NCBI GenBank assembly: GCA_900169235.1
Contig: FWCC01000328.1
Span: 186,001 to 250,000, forward strand
Length of the DNA stretch: 64,000 bases
Direction: 5' to 3'
From: Zarea fungicola
Taxonomy: Eukaryota > Ascomycota > Sordariomycetes > Hypocreales > Cordycipitaceae
Each line of letters begins with the position of its first letter. Position 1 is the stretch's first letter. A program made the translations under genes and the position numbers. The notes below the pieces were generated by a model. It was not told the DNA's origin. It was given only the letters and a program-made list of their open reading frames with translations, and made no database searches. Of this stretch, positions 53,608 through 64,000 are shown in pieces.

Positions 53608-55283
53608 ATGATGCCAGCGACGCAAGTCGATTCGGGCATGACCAACGGTCACGATGGCCACACCCACCTGCCCCCGGTTGCGGGGAAAAAAGGAAAAGCG
53701 AAAAAGGCTGTCGACTCAAATGAGGCATCAAGGCTCCTGCAAGCTCGCATTTCCCAACTGGAACAAGATGCGGCAGGCGAAAAGGACCAGGAATTAGAAA
53801 TCGGTACGACTTCTTTTATATTTTCTTTCCTTCAGTCGGCGCATAGGCGCCACCTACCCATCGCTTGCAAATTGTGGCAGACTGGGCCGTTCTTGCTAAC
53901 ATTGTCGCCTAGAGCGAGAGGTGAAGCGGGCAACCCGTGACCTTACCCAGCAGATTTCCAAAATGGACGATTCACAAAAGATTGAACATCTCACCAAGCG
54001 ATCCAGCGAACTGCTTGCGGATGCGCGGCGTCTAGAAAAAGATAACCAAAAGAATAAAAAACGTGGCGATGGCCTACAAAAGGAACGAGACATAAACCGC
54101 ACCGAACTGAGCAAGACGGTGGGGTTAAAGGAGAAGCTGGAGAAGCTGTGTCGTGAACTACAGAGAGATAACAACAAGATGAAGGTACGACTCAGTCTAG
54201 CAGAGTGGGTGGAAAAGGTGCAACAACTGCATGGGGCTAACGTGCCACATCACAGAACGAAAACAAAGAACTCCAGGCGCTCCAAAAACGTAACACCCTG
54301 TCGTGGGACGAGAAGTATGCCACGCTACTATCCAAGCTTGAAGGCTATCAAGAAGATAAAGATACCCCGCGAAAGCAAGTTGTGGATATGGAAATGGACG
54401 AACTGTATGTCATCCGATAAAAGGACATCGGCCCGCCTAGCTCCCGACCTGGCTAATGCATTCCAGATTTCGAGTACGATTCAAGTCATTTATTGAGCAA
54501 TACGAGCTTCGAGAGCTGCACTTTCATTCGCAGATGCGAACCAAGGAGATTGAGCTACAATATCATCTCGCTCGCTTCGACAGAGATAAGAAAGCGGCCG
54601 AGGCCGAGTTGGCCAAGATGGGTCAATTGCAAACACAGGTGCAAACGCTTTCTAGAAGCGAAACACAGGCTCGAACAGAACTAAACATGTACATTGAGAA
54701 GCTCGGCGAGGCATGTAATGTAAAGAAATCTAACCTATCTTATTCAGTCCATACTAACAAAGGAATACAGGCCAAGGCAGCACTTGATCAGCGAGATGAC
54801 ATTGTCGCACGACAGCGCAAAGAGATGCAAGAGCAGGCTAAGAAATGCAAACGGCTGGAAAAAGACAATGATGCACTCAAACGACAAAAGGAGGTTACAG
54901 CCGCCAATGTTATCCGCATGGCAGAGGAACGCCAGGATTGGAAGAACAGAATGGACGCCGCCGATAAAAAGACGGAGAAGCTTATGAGCATCATCCAGCA
55001 GATGCAGCAACAGGGCCGCAAAGTCCAACCGGCAACGGCGTCCAAGGTGGAGAGCTACGAACATCACCAAGACGCAGCTGAGCACGGCGAGGAGAGCGAC
55101 TACTCGGAGGAGATTGAAGATGAAGGCGAGGATAGCGATCTCGACGACACAGAAGAGGAAATGTCCCCTCCACCACAAACACAGGCGCCGCATTCTGGGT
55201 CTGCTACAAAGCCGGATAAAGTGCCGTTCGGGCCAGAACGGCCCCCAATACCGCCTGGCGACGTGGCCATCAACGGGCACTAG
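53608..55283 (+). CDS. Taxilin-like coiled-coil protein, about 457 aa
   Basis: Five exons: 53608-53803, 53913-54184, 54256-54404, 54467-54710 and 54771-55283, 458 codons. The protein is almost wholly coiled coil. The taxilin core is clear: KLEKLCRELQRDNNKMK|NEN, FRVRFKSFIEQYELRELHF and MRTKEIELQYHLARFD. A basic N-terminal segment (KKGKAKKAVD) precedes it, and the last 90 residues are acidic then Pro-rich. Taxilins bind syntaxins and act in vesicle traffic. The fourth intron is ambiguous: donor GCATGT at 54711 (GC-AG) gives heptad spacing matching taxilins, while GTAAAG at 54720 would add three residues, and retention is also in frame. After TAG 55281-55283 the frame stays open for 86 codons. 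Confidence 0.85.
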
Positions 55284-55544
55284 GAGACCGTGATGCGTAC
55301 GTACGACATACTGCAGGCTCCGTTGAACATCGACTGGAACGATCCGCTGTCGGTCCGCGATTCGCTGCTGTCTACAGCCGAGTTTCTTAAGGAAAACCCC
55401 TTGGTTTCGGACTTTCTTGGCCTGTCGATTAACCAGATGCTCCAGGGTCGCAGCCCAGGTCAGCATACTGAGTCGGAACGCCTTGAGTTTTGGCAGAAGC
55501 TGGCCGCACCATATCATCCAGATGGACGCCGCAAGTCTTCCTAG
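55284..55544 (+). other. Open in-frame extension after the taxilin-like stop
   Basis: The taxilin frame continues after TAG without a stop for 86 codons to 55544. It contains an internal ATG at 55293 and encodes helical, coding-like sequence (NIDWNDPLSVRDSLLSTAEF, DFLGLSINQMLQ) with G/C-ending codons. It could be a readthrough tail, an alternative last exon (CACTAG can serve as acceptor), or a small separate ORF of 83 codons. I do not recognise a family. Confidence 0.4.
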
Positions 55545-56156
55545 TCGTAGACGGGTGTGTGTGTATGTGTGAAAGGAGATGTGGTAATGAGCATGAATGG
55601 GCTCTGTATATTGATGTATGCTTTGCATTTCTTCCGGAGTTGTCGGGGCCAAGGGTGATTTTGCTCACTATTGCTTATTGGGGATTTTTTTTTTTTTAAT
55701 TTTCCATTCTTGTTCCTATAGAATTACTATATTTCCATGCATTCGTTTCTATCTTGAGGAGAGGGCTTCTATGGCGGTAGTTACCCGTGGATATCTTGAC
55801 CGGCAAATGTAAACCCAAGATGCAGAAATATTTACTGAAAAAAAAAATCGAAGTCAAAGAAGAGGGCAAATTTCCGGGTATAATCGTATCCATCCCAGTT
55901 TTCAGTCATTATTTGGCTCGGCAAAAAGGGATAAGTTCCTCAATTACTGTGGCTCACCATTGGCATTTAGCAGCATCGCCACGCTGTGGGGAACTGTCAG
56001 GCACCATCTAGTGGACACCCTGGCCTGCCGCCACGCGCCTCCAGGGCGATGCTCCAGCTCCAGCTTGTCGCAAGTCCATTATCATTCCATCATCAACAGA
56101 AAAAAAACCAAAAGGTCCAGACGTCATCGGCTAAGTTCATAGCCCGTTTCGTCATC
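55545..56156. other. Intergenic, taxilin-like 3' flank and STE24 promoter
   Basis: No gene supported. The STE24 leader side includes an A-rich tract near 56100-56112. Confidence 0.5.
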
Positions 56157-57664
56157 ATGGACTTCCTGCAGGTAAATTTACAAAATCGACACGCCTCATT
56201 CCCGTGTCAATTCCCATACATAATCTTCCCTGATCCCTGCTTGCCTGCATCGCGTGTCCATAGCCTACCGTTCCTTTACTAACCACCCTCTCAAACAAAC
56301 AGCGCCTCGCGCAAATCCTCGATCGCCCGCTCTTCCCTTGGAAGAAGCTCATCCTCGGCTTCTCCATCGGTCAATACGTCTTTGAATCGCTCCTCACCCT
56401 TCGCCAGTACCGCGTCCTCAAGGCCACGAAACCCCCAACCGTGCTCGCCAAGGAGATTCCACAAGACACCTTTGACAAGTCCCAGGCCTACGGCCGCGCG
56501 AAGGCCCAGTTCAGCCTCGTCAACGGCCTCTGGTCCCAGATTCAAAACTTCGCCTTTATCCATTACGATGTTCTCCCCAAGCTCTGGTCTCTCACCGGCT
56601 CCTGGTTGCTCCGATTCGCGCCCGACGGGTTCCGCGGCGAGATTAGCCACTCGATTGTCTTTGTCCTTAGCTTTATCCTCCTCCAGCAGGTTCTCGGCCT
56701 GCCCGCCAAGCTGTACAGTACCTTTGTCCTAGAAGAGAAGTTTGGATTCAACAAGCAGACGCCGGGGCTCTTTATCACCGACATGATCAAGTCCAACGTC
56801 ATCCTCGCTGTCGTCGTCCCCCCCATCCTCGCTGGTTTTCTCAAGATCATCCAAAAGACAGGCACCGGTTTCGTCTTCTACCTCTGGGCGTTTGCGGCTT
56901 TCATCCAGCTCTTTGCCATCACCGCGTACCCCATCTTCATCCAGCCCCTCTTCAACAAGCTGACCCCTCTCGAGGAGGGTGACCTCAAGGACAAGGTCAA
57001 CGCTCTCGCCAAGAAGTTCAACTTTCCCCTCTCGGAGCTCTTCGTCATTGATGGCAGCAAACGCAGTGCCCATTCCAACGCTTTCTTTTATGGTCTCCCC
57101 TGGAAGAAGCACATTGTCATTTACGACACCCTCCTCGAGAAGAGCGAGACGGACGAGGTGCTCGCCATTCTCGCCCACGAGCTCGGCCACTGGAAGCTTG
57201 GTCACACAACGCGCCTTTTTGGCATCTCCCAAGTCAACCTGCTCTACATTTTCAGCCTCTTTTCCGTCTTCCTCAATAACAAGTCGCTCTATGCCTCTTT
57301 TGGCTTTCACACAGTCCATCCCATCGTCATTGGCTTCATCCTCTTTTCCGACGCCCTCTCTCCAATGGATACCCTGCTCCAGCTCGCCCTCAACATGCTC
57401 TCGCGCAAGTTTGAGTTTGAGGCGGATGATTTCGCCCTTGGACTCGGCTTCAAGGGCGAACTATCGACAGCCCTGATTAAGCTGCACAAGCAGAATCTGA
57501 GCACCATGGATGCTGATTGGATGTATGCTAGCTACCACTACTCCCACCCGCATCTATCGGAGCGTCTCAAGGCTCTTGGATGGGAGAGTAAGCATGCTGT
57601 CGTCGTCGAGGAGGAGAAGGAGAAGGAGGGGGTTGTCAAGGCCTCGGGTCGCGATGAGCTGTAG
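56157..57664 (+). CDS. STE24: CAAX prenyl protease Ste24 (M48 zinc metalloprotease), 458 aa
   Basis: Exon 1 is only 15 nt (56157-56171, MDFLQ) and joins over a 131-nt intron to 56303-57664; 459 codons. The zinc site HELGH is at about 297-301, with the third ligand in FEFEADDFALGLG. Several hydrophobic segments (KLILGFSIGQYVFESLLTL, SIVFVLSFILLQQVLGL, VILAVVVPPILAGFLKI, LLYIFSLFSVFL) give the multi-pass ER membrane topology of the family. FGFNKQTPGLFITDMIKS is conserved. It removes the last three residues of prenylated CAAX proteins and trims a-factor-type pheromone precursors. The acidic tail EEEKEKEG is variable. No pheromone precursor gene is nearby. Confidence 0.97.
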
Positions 57665-58028
57665 CGGAGAGAAGAAGATGACGGCAAGAAAAAAATGAAA
57701 TAGGGGGTTTTCAAGCGGAAAACGGTATCTCCGTGGTAAGAGAGAAACGGGAAGTTATTTTGTACAAAATACAGTGCATGGAAGATAGTGCTACAGGAGT
57801 GATGGCATTTGGCCGCTTCGAGTCCTACGATATGCTGTGGCAGTTAGCACTCGCACGCATGATGCGTGAACAGCTCTAACTTAAATCAAATTTCATTTCA
57901 AAATTATCTAACCCCTGCAACGGTCGCGCTCAAAGTTGGGACAAGGCGGCTCCTAAAACTGTGTTAATAAATGTATGTCCCATTGCTCTTATATCTATAT
58001 AAAATAGGGTTTTTAAGGCGGTCTACTC
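57665..58028. other. Convergent intergenic region
   Basis: 364 bp between the stop codons of STE24 and the M16 peptidase; no feature seen. Confidence 0.5.
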
Positions 58029-61000
58029 CTAATCCGACTCATCCGTATAGTCACTACCGTCTTCAATGTCATCATATTCATCCTCGTCATCTTCATCTTC
58101 ATCCTCTTCATCGTCGCCCTCCGGTGCCTCCAGACCATAGTCATCGTGAAAGTCGCTGAGTTCCTTGGTCCTTGTCTTGTATCCCATTGCCTTGATCGAA
58201 TCTTCCATGTTCTACACATCATGTCGTTAGCATTCGGTGTCCAAAACTCAACACGCCGCGTCGTCTCCGTACTTACCTCTTTCATAATCTTGGCACACGT
58301 AATCGTCACGTTGCTCTTGCCTGGCTCAAAGCACCCCAGAATAATATCCTTCATGACGGCCTTGATCTCGTCCTTGGTCACAGCCCGTACGCGTCGTAGA
58401 ATCTCCTTGTTCCAGTCCTTGGGCAGACCGCGTACGACGCTCTGCACGTAGTTTTGCTGGGCGGCGCTCTGCATCGTCGACTGCTCGTCGGCAAACATGA
58501 CGACAATCTGGCTGACAGTGCCCTCGAGCAGATGCTTGTCGATGGGCACTTCGCCGTCGGCAATCTTGCGGATGGCATCGCGGGAGGCGATAATGGCCTT
58601 GGCAGCGTCGGGGGATCGGAACACGCGGTAGCAGAGGATACCTGCGTCAACGCTGCGTGAAAAGTGCGTACCATAGGCGTAGCCAGCGCCGCGGACGGCA
58701 ACCCAGAGAGGCCCCTCAACAGCCTCGAGATAGCCAATGGCGACCATAGCGGCTGGCAGCCTCGGGTCGGCGTAGGAGTAGAGTCCTGGGGCGGTGCTTA
58801 CGCTAAAGGAGCCGTCGAGGGATGCCATAGGGATAATGGTGACGCCAACGGATCCAGGGTTTCGACCCTCATCGCTGAGGATGCTGGACAGCTGAGGAAT
58901 AGGAATCATTTCCTTCTCAGACTTGAGCGCCTCCGCAAGGCTGTCCCAAGCTTTGATCGGGTCAGGCAGGGTTGAGATGCGTGCGGCAACCAGGAATCGC
59001 ATGTTTTGAAACGTAAAGAGCGACGACCGAATAGTGTTGAACCAAGAGACGACCTTCTCAGGCTCTGCCTTGAGCAGCTTTTTGAGTTTCTTCAGATACA
59101 CGGCACGGACCAGTGATCGCTTGGCCACAGTCAGTGTGGAGCGGTCGAGGTGAAGAGCAACGTCAATCTCAGCAGCCATACCCTGTCCATTACGCTTAGC
59201 CTCAGGGATATCTGCAAGAGCCTTTGAAACGGCGGCTGTGAGTCTCTGGGGGTCAAAGACCGAGTCAAACATCATGGTGCGGATCCACTCAACCGCGGCG
59301 GCATACTTATCAGGCTCAACCTGGAACTGGATAACGAGGCCTTCCGGGTCGCCAAGAAGGCGTGAAGAGCCGAGACCATATCCAACGCTGTCCCGTTCCA
59401 ACTCCATAACAACCTGCTCAAAGTTGACCAGCTTGCCGTCGCGCATGATGTGGGTGTTGAAGAAGTTGTCCGAGAAGATAGGCATCAACGGCTTCAGTTC
59501 GACGGGAATCGCCGATGTACCAAGGTGCAAAGTAATGTGAACGAAGTTGGTGGGAACGTCTTCATATTGAATGAAGAGAGGCAGTTTGCCTTTCGGTGCC
59601 GCATCAATCGCGAGCTGTGCTGCCCCAGTGCCGGCGCCGACAGCCTTGGCTGAACCATAGCGAGCAGTATCAGACTCAATGAAGTGAATGGAGTCAGTTC
59701 CTGGAACAGCAAACTGGTCCAAGACTTCAGAAGGGATAGGCTGATCGTTCTTCTCCTGCGCTGCCTTGAGGTTCGTAGCTAGTTTCTCCAGACCGTCCCT
59801 GCCAAGTTCCTCTTTACGCTTGGCGACACGCTCCTCCTCGGCCTTCTTCATCTTTTCGGCAAGCTCAGTGGATGGCTTACCCAGAATAGAGATGTGATGG
59901 GCGTCAATAAACCATTTGGTAAGAAAGTCACGCCAGTCTTTGTCGGTCCATTCACCCAAAACAGTATACTCGTTGAGAGTTTCCAGCTCCCTGAGAGTGG
60001 AACCGTCACGACTACCAAATAGGTAATCAGAGATGATGTTTGTAGAATAAAACTGCTCCATGGTCTCGGCCTGGAATTTCACTTGGCGCTTTTCCCTCTT
60101 GATACATTCAGACATGTACTCCATGTCGAGAGGTTTGGAAGCGACATCCTTGAGGATCTCAAACAGACGCTTCTCAACAAACTCGAGCTTTTCCGTTGCA
60201 ACACCAGTTGGTTGTAGCCAGAGGACAGAATTGGGCCGAGAATCAAAGGAATGGGACACTGAGCTGGCAAGGGCCTCCTTTTCCACCATGATGTTCTCAA
60301 GAACGGACACAGAAGAACCACAGAGATAGGTAAGCACGATATTGAGTGCCGTGGTGGCAACAACATCCACGCAGTTTGGCCCGAAAAAGGCGACGAGAAT
60401 TTCTCCCACAGATTCATCGTCGTCTGGGAACTCAGCGGTGGTGACTATTGTCTCGGTGAGGGCCTTTGGCTGTTCAGAGTCTACCCAGGGTCTATCCTTA
60501 AATTAGCTTGGTAGACGGGAATCGGTGCACATTTGGCGTACCTCTTGAACGGCGAGTTAAGGGCAGGAATATCCGCAGCGATACCCTCCTCGAAAGCATC
60601 AAGCTTTTGGAGGAGGTCGTTGTGATCTGTCTCACCAACAATTACCACGCAGAGGTTGCGTGGCTGATACATTTCCTTGTGAAACTCGCGGATGCGGTCG
60701 GCAGTGAGGATACGCAAGGCACCAGGCATGCCACCAGTTTCATATCGGAAGCCAATGTTTTTGTTGTACAGCAGGCGACGGGCCTTGAGGTCCATGATTT
60801 CGGGACCAGAATTTTCGACACTCTGCATCTCGGAATATACGACACCTGCATCGTTGCCGTTACCATCAACGTGCCAAACCTCGGTTACGACGCCTTCGTC
60901 GGTTAAAGTCGGCAACAACACATGTTCAAGGTAGATGGGCAGAATCTGGGAGAAGCCTTCCCAGCCAGCTGTCTCGAGCGTGTAGGCCGTGTGGTCGGTT

Positions 61001-61299
61001 GCGGTCCACGCATTTGTACCGGAGTACGCGCGAGATGACAGCTTGTCAAGGAGGCCTTTATATGGATATGTCTTGGATCCGAGGAAGATGAGATGTTCAA
61101 GGGTATGGGGAGCTCCGGAGTCGTCAAGAATCTCGGTGGCTAGTGTAAAGTAGCCGTTGACTTTGGGACCTTGGCGATCGGCGACGACAACCTGCATGCC
61201 GCTTCGTTCCGAGACATATTGAGTAATCGTGCAAGGTGCATAGTCTGTTTTGAAGCTCTGGACTTTTCTGAAGCCGGAATCGCGTTTTTCGGACGGCAT
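58029..61299 (-). CDS. M16 family zinc metallopeptidase (Sdd3/YOL098C-like), 1,051 aa
   Basis: Three exons: 61299-60542, 60491-58277 and 58211-58029; introns 50 and 65 nt, 1,052 codons. The inverted zinc motif is HTLEHL (H65, E68, H69), followed by FLGSKTYPYKGLLDKL and the M16 substrate-binding block AWTATDHTAYTLETAG. Two M16 halves are joined by a charged helix (KMKKAEEERVAKRKEELGRD). The last exon encodes a highly acidic tail (DDEEDEDEDDEDEYDD). Yeast YOL098C and plant relatives are cytosolic or organellar zinc proteases of uncertain substrate. No presequence is apparent, so I infer a cytosolic enzyme. It is divergent from the ZW10-like gene. Confidence 0.93.
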
Positions 61300-62201
61300 T
61301 ATATCTGGACGATTCTGTCTGGAACTGTTATTAGCCGTCGTGTGTCACCTTGTATGTCGGCAGTGCGTTCACAAGAGGGGCAAGTCGCTTAGAGTTGTGC
61401 CTAGGCCAGATATCACGAACAGGGGTTTTTCGTCGTTCCAGTCCAGGTGTATCCTTTAGAGTGGTTGGACAGTCTCCCGGGTACTATTCTGAGCGAGGTA
61501 TATGTTAGGCATAAACTGAAATGCTCCCAATGCAGAAGCGGCAGTCTAGGCGTCGCAGTGTTTGTCGCATGGCGGGGTAGCCAGATGTAGCAAACACCGT
61601 TCGCCTGGACTTTGGCGGCCTAAGAGCCTGGCAACACACCTGCAATATTTCTCTCGGCACCAAGATTTCTATTAGCACAGAATAAACTCGTAAGGCAGTA
61701 TTCTTGGCTTGTTAGGTCGTTAGGCAAAGCAGGTTCGCTATGAAGCTTGCCCATGAACGATTTTCAATATGCAGGGCCTAGTGGTGGGGTGTCGCAGCGT
61801 ACCTTGCGGTCCTTGCCTGCCTACCGAAACGAGAGCGCCACAGCGCTAAACGCAATCGGGTTCGGCCACGATTACTGGTACGGCGGCCTGCTATCCAGCT
61901 ATGGCACTCTGGCGCTGTAAGGCTCCCTGTAAGGCCGCTACCATTGTGACCTCACTACTGACGTCCTAGCTATCCCCAAATTGACAGCTTGCACACGTTG
62001 ACAACGGACAAAAACACTATCGACATCATCACACGATCCCTGTGCAATCAGTGGCCATCGTGCTGATTGAAGCTTTCCAGTACCCTATACGAATCCCAAT
62101 AGCAAAAGCTGCGTCTGCTAGGCGCCAGCAGGGTCCAGCCGAGCTCCTTCGCGACCGAAGTCCACGTCGCGGCCGTCTTTTGTTCGACACGACATGTCGC
62201 C
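61300..62201. promoter_or_regulatory. Divergent intergenic region of the M16 and ZW10-like genes
   Basis: 902 bp with both promoters and leaders; no gene supported. The frame 61171-61392 on the plus strand is antisense to the M16 gene. Confidence 0.5.
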
Positions 62202-64000
62202 ATGGCCGCCGCAATGGATCCAGTCAAAATAGGCGATGCCATCATGGCATTTGCTTTAAATGGGCGTTTTCCGGAAGAAGCAGATGCTCTGCCGCCAGTT
62301 TCTGCGACTGATCTTCAGCCTGCCATCGAGAGTCTAGAGAGGGCAGGGGACGAGCTAGAGGTAGGGGCATGTCTCTGCATACCGTTCGATGTAATTGCTG
62401 ACGGCCGAAATTAGGCCGAAATACATCAAATAAATGAAGAAACAAAAGACGATGTGACCGAATGGGCTAAGAATGCAAAGTCATTACAAGAGGACATTAT
62501 CCGTTCAAAGACCATGGCCAACGAAATTATCCGCCAGTCCGAAGCCCCAGATGTGTCTGGCGAAGCAATTCTCGATGCTGAAGAAAGGGTTTCGTTTATA
62601 AACCGTGAAGTTCAGTATAGCCAGCAGTTGCACGAGGTTCTCAGTGGCATCAGGAAGGTCAATGGGCTTCTCAATCAATCAGAACAGGCCCTTGCGGACA
62701 GGCGCATCCTCGATTCGCTGCGCCTTCTTGAAGGTAGGACTTAGCATCTAACTCAATGTTGTCAACCATGCTGACTGGGCAGAATCTTGGGCGGCGTTGG
62801 ACAATGTCGGCGCAGCCAGATCATGTCGCGCGATTCGACTTCTTGACGTGCGCGCGTTTGAACTAAAAGCATCAGCCTACGAGATTTTTAACCAAACATG
62901 GAAATCCATGGTTAATTTTGATATCGACTCTGCGAAAATTACTATTCGCGATAAATCCCAAGGTATGCAAGGATAGCTTGCATAAAAAATCATTGAGCTG
63001 ACAATGTAGATGATAAAATGACGCTTGCGGATGCAGCAATCGGATTAAAAGCATACAAGGAAGTGGACGAGCGTTTGGAGCAGCTGTGGCATAATCTCAA
63101 CACATCCATTGTTGCCCCTCGAATGGACTACAAAGCGACTTCGCTGAGAAGCGTTTCCGCCCAGGCAAATGATCTCAGTCTCTCTGGCCCAACGGACCAC
63201 TCTATTGACAATCTGCTAACGGATCTCGAAACCGTCTTTGTGTTTGTTGCAAAAAAACTCCCGCCAGACCTTCTGCCTATCTTTTCCAGCCAAATGGTTG
63301 CCGACGTGATACCAAAACTGACTCATGAATGGCTGGATACTGTCGTTCCCTCGTCACTTCAGAATATGGATGCGTTCCAACATGCCATTCAGCGAACGCA
63401 GCAATTCTGTGCAGTACTGACCGAGAACGGCTATACCGGCATAGAGAAAGTCAGTACTTGGGCCGAAAAGGCGCCCATGACTTGGCTTGGCAAATGTCGC
63501 GATACCGCACTTGACAGCGTACGTGTTAGACTTATGAATGGACTCGGACAACCCAAGCAAGTTGAAAAAGTAGAGACACACATGGTTACAGTTGCTGAAG
63601 GCAAGGAGCTTGCTACAACTGGCGCCGGCGCCTCGGCAGACACAGGCGACTGGAACGAGGACTGGGGCGACGCTTGGAATGAAGACCTGCCAGTGGACAA
63701 CACAGACGACAAGACAGACGATGTGCACATGAACGAGGACGACGGGGCAGATGCATGGGGCGGCTGGGACGACAATGCTGAAGAGAATAACAATGCAGAC
63801 CTCGGCGACGGCGCAGCAAGTGGTGATGACGATGGGGCAGACGCCTGGGGCTGGGATGATGATGCCCCTGCTGAACAAACACCGAAACCTGCAGCAAAAT
63901 CAAAGCTTGCTACCAAGACTACGAAATCAAAACAACAATCCGAACAAACTCGAGAATTCGTTCTCAAAGAAACATATAGCATCTCGTCCATGCCAGAACC
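62202..64000 (+). CDS. Centromere/kinetochore protein ZW10 (Dsl1-type tether), 5' part, runs off the window
   Basis: Exons 62202-62360, 62415-62733, 62783-62962 and 63010 to the window end, still open; introns of 54, 49 and 47 nt. The N-terminal 230 residues are helical (INEETKDDVTEWAKNAKSLQ, INREVQYSQQLHEVLSGIRK), matching the ZW10/Dsl1 N-terminal coiled region. SSQMVADVIPKLTHEWLDTV and WAEKAPMTWLGK follow. A long acidic, Trp/Asp/Asn-rich segment (63640-63860, DWNEDWGDAWNED) lies before KETYSISSMPEP, which is conserved in fungal ZW10 proteins. In animals ZW10 serves both kinetochore checkpoint and ER-Golgi tethering; fungal Dsl1 tethers COPI vesicles at the ER. The C-terminal half is outside the window. 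Confidence 0.88.

Noticed and set aside
54744..55652. 302-codon frame on the minus strand across the taxilin-like gene
   Set aside because: It is antisense to a recognised coiled-coil gene. Its leucine-rich look comes from reading Glu/Lys/Gln codons in reverse.
56729..57319. 196-codon minus-strand frame
   Set aside because: Shadow of STE24; Glu/Asp/Val/Leu composition typical of an antisense reading.
1..64000. tRNA, 5S rRNA, CRISPR arrays, biosynthetic gene cluster
   Set aside because: No A/B-box pairs, 5S-like sequence or spaced direct repeats were noticed by eye, and no polyketide, peptide or terpene synthase is present. A covariance-model scan would be needed to exclude tRNAs fully.

Overview
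The window is nuclear DNA of a filamentous ascomycete. The genes carry many short introns (about 47-131 nt) with GTNNGT donors and CTAAC/CTGAC branch points, the coding sequence is G+C-rich at third positions, and a Fot1-type DNA transposon is present. The proteome flavour (secreted GH3 glucosidase, lipase, GT31-PAN protein, conodipine-like phospholipase) fits a Sordariomycete, probably Hypocreales. The species is not determined. I found no rRNA, tRNA, CRISPR or plasmid feature. All gene models were built by hand from splice signals, frame and family motifs; every multi-exon model listed closes in frame.

Region 1 (1-13 kb) is accessory in character: a small orphan ORF, a PLP enzyme of the ACC deaminase/D-cysteine desulfhydrase family whose active-site residues point to the desulfhydrase side, 2.4 kb of gene-poor DNA, a 1,823-bp Fot1-like transposon with perfect 40-bp inverted repeats, a Golgi-type GT31 glycosyltransferase with a PAN-like tail, a secreted phospholipase A2-like protein, and a GrpB-family protein.

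Region 2 (14-23 kb) is mostly housekeeping: NAT9-like acetyltransferase, mitochondrial methionyl-tRNA synthetase head-to-head with an NTF2-like mRNA export factor (285 bp apart), mitochondrial ribosomal protein bL34m, and a secreted GH3 beta-glucosidase whose frame only closes through a one-nucleotide exon.

Region 3 (23-37.5 kb) holds an amidase with two GC-AG introns, an Eht1-like alpha/beta hydrolase with seven exons, a 5.6-kb gene desert, a secreted class 3 lipase and another gene-poor stretch with a possible coding relic.

Region 4 (37.5-64 kb) is core biology. RAD16 and RAD7, the two partners of the yeast-type global-genome nucleotide excision repair complex, lie head-to-head across 784 bp; the RAD7 start codon is itself split by an intron. 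Then come ornithine decarboxylase with a 667-nt ATG-free leader, the mitochondrial presequence protease Cym1, a taxilin-like coiled-coil protein, the CAAX protease Ste24, a second M16 metallopeptidase, and the 5' part of a ZW10/Dsl1 tethering factor that runs off the end. Four gene pairs here and in region 2 are divergent (MSM1/MTR2, RAD16/RAD7, CYM1/taxilin, M16/ZW10).

No wholly new multi-gene system is evident. The most noteworthy signals are in gene architecture: the AT|G split start codon of RAD7, the 1-nt exon of the beta-glucosidase, the clustered GC-AG introns of the amidase, the in-frame open extension after the taxilin stop, and the ATG-depleted ODC leader.
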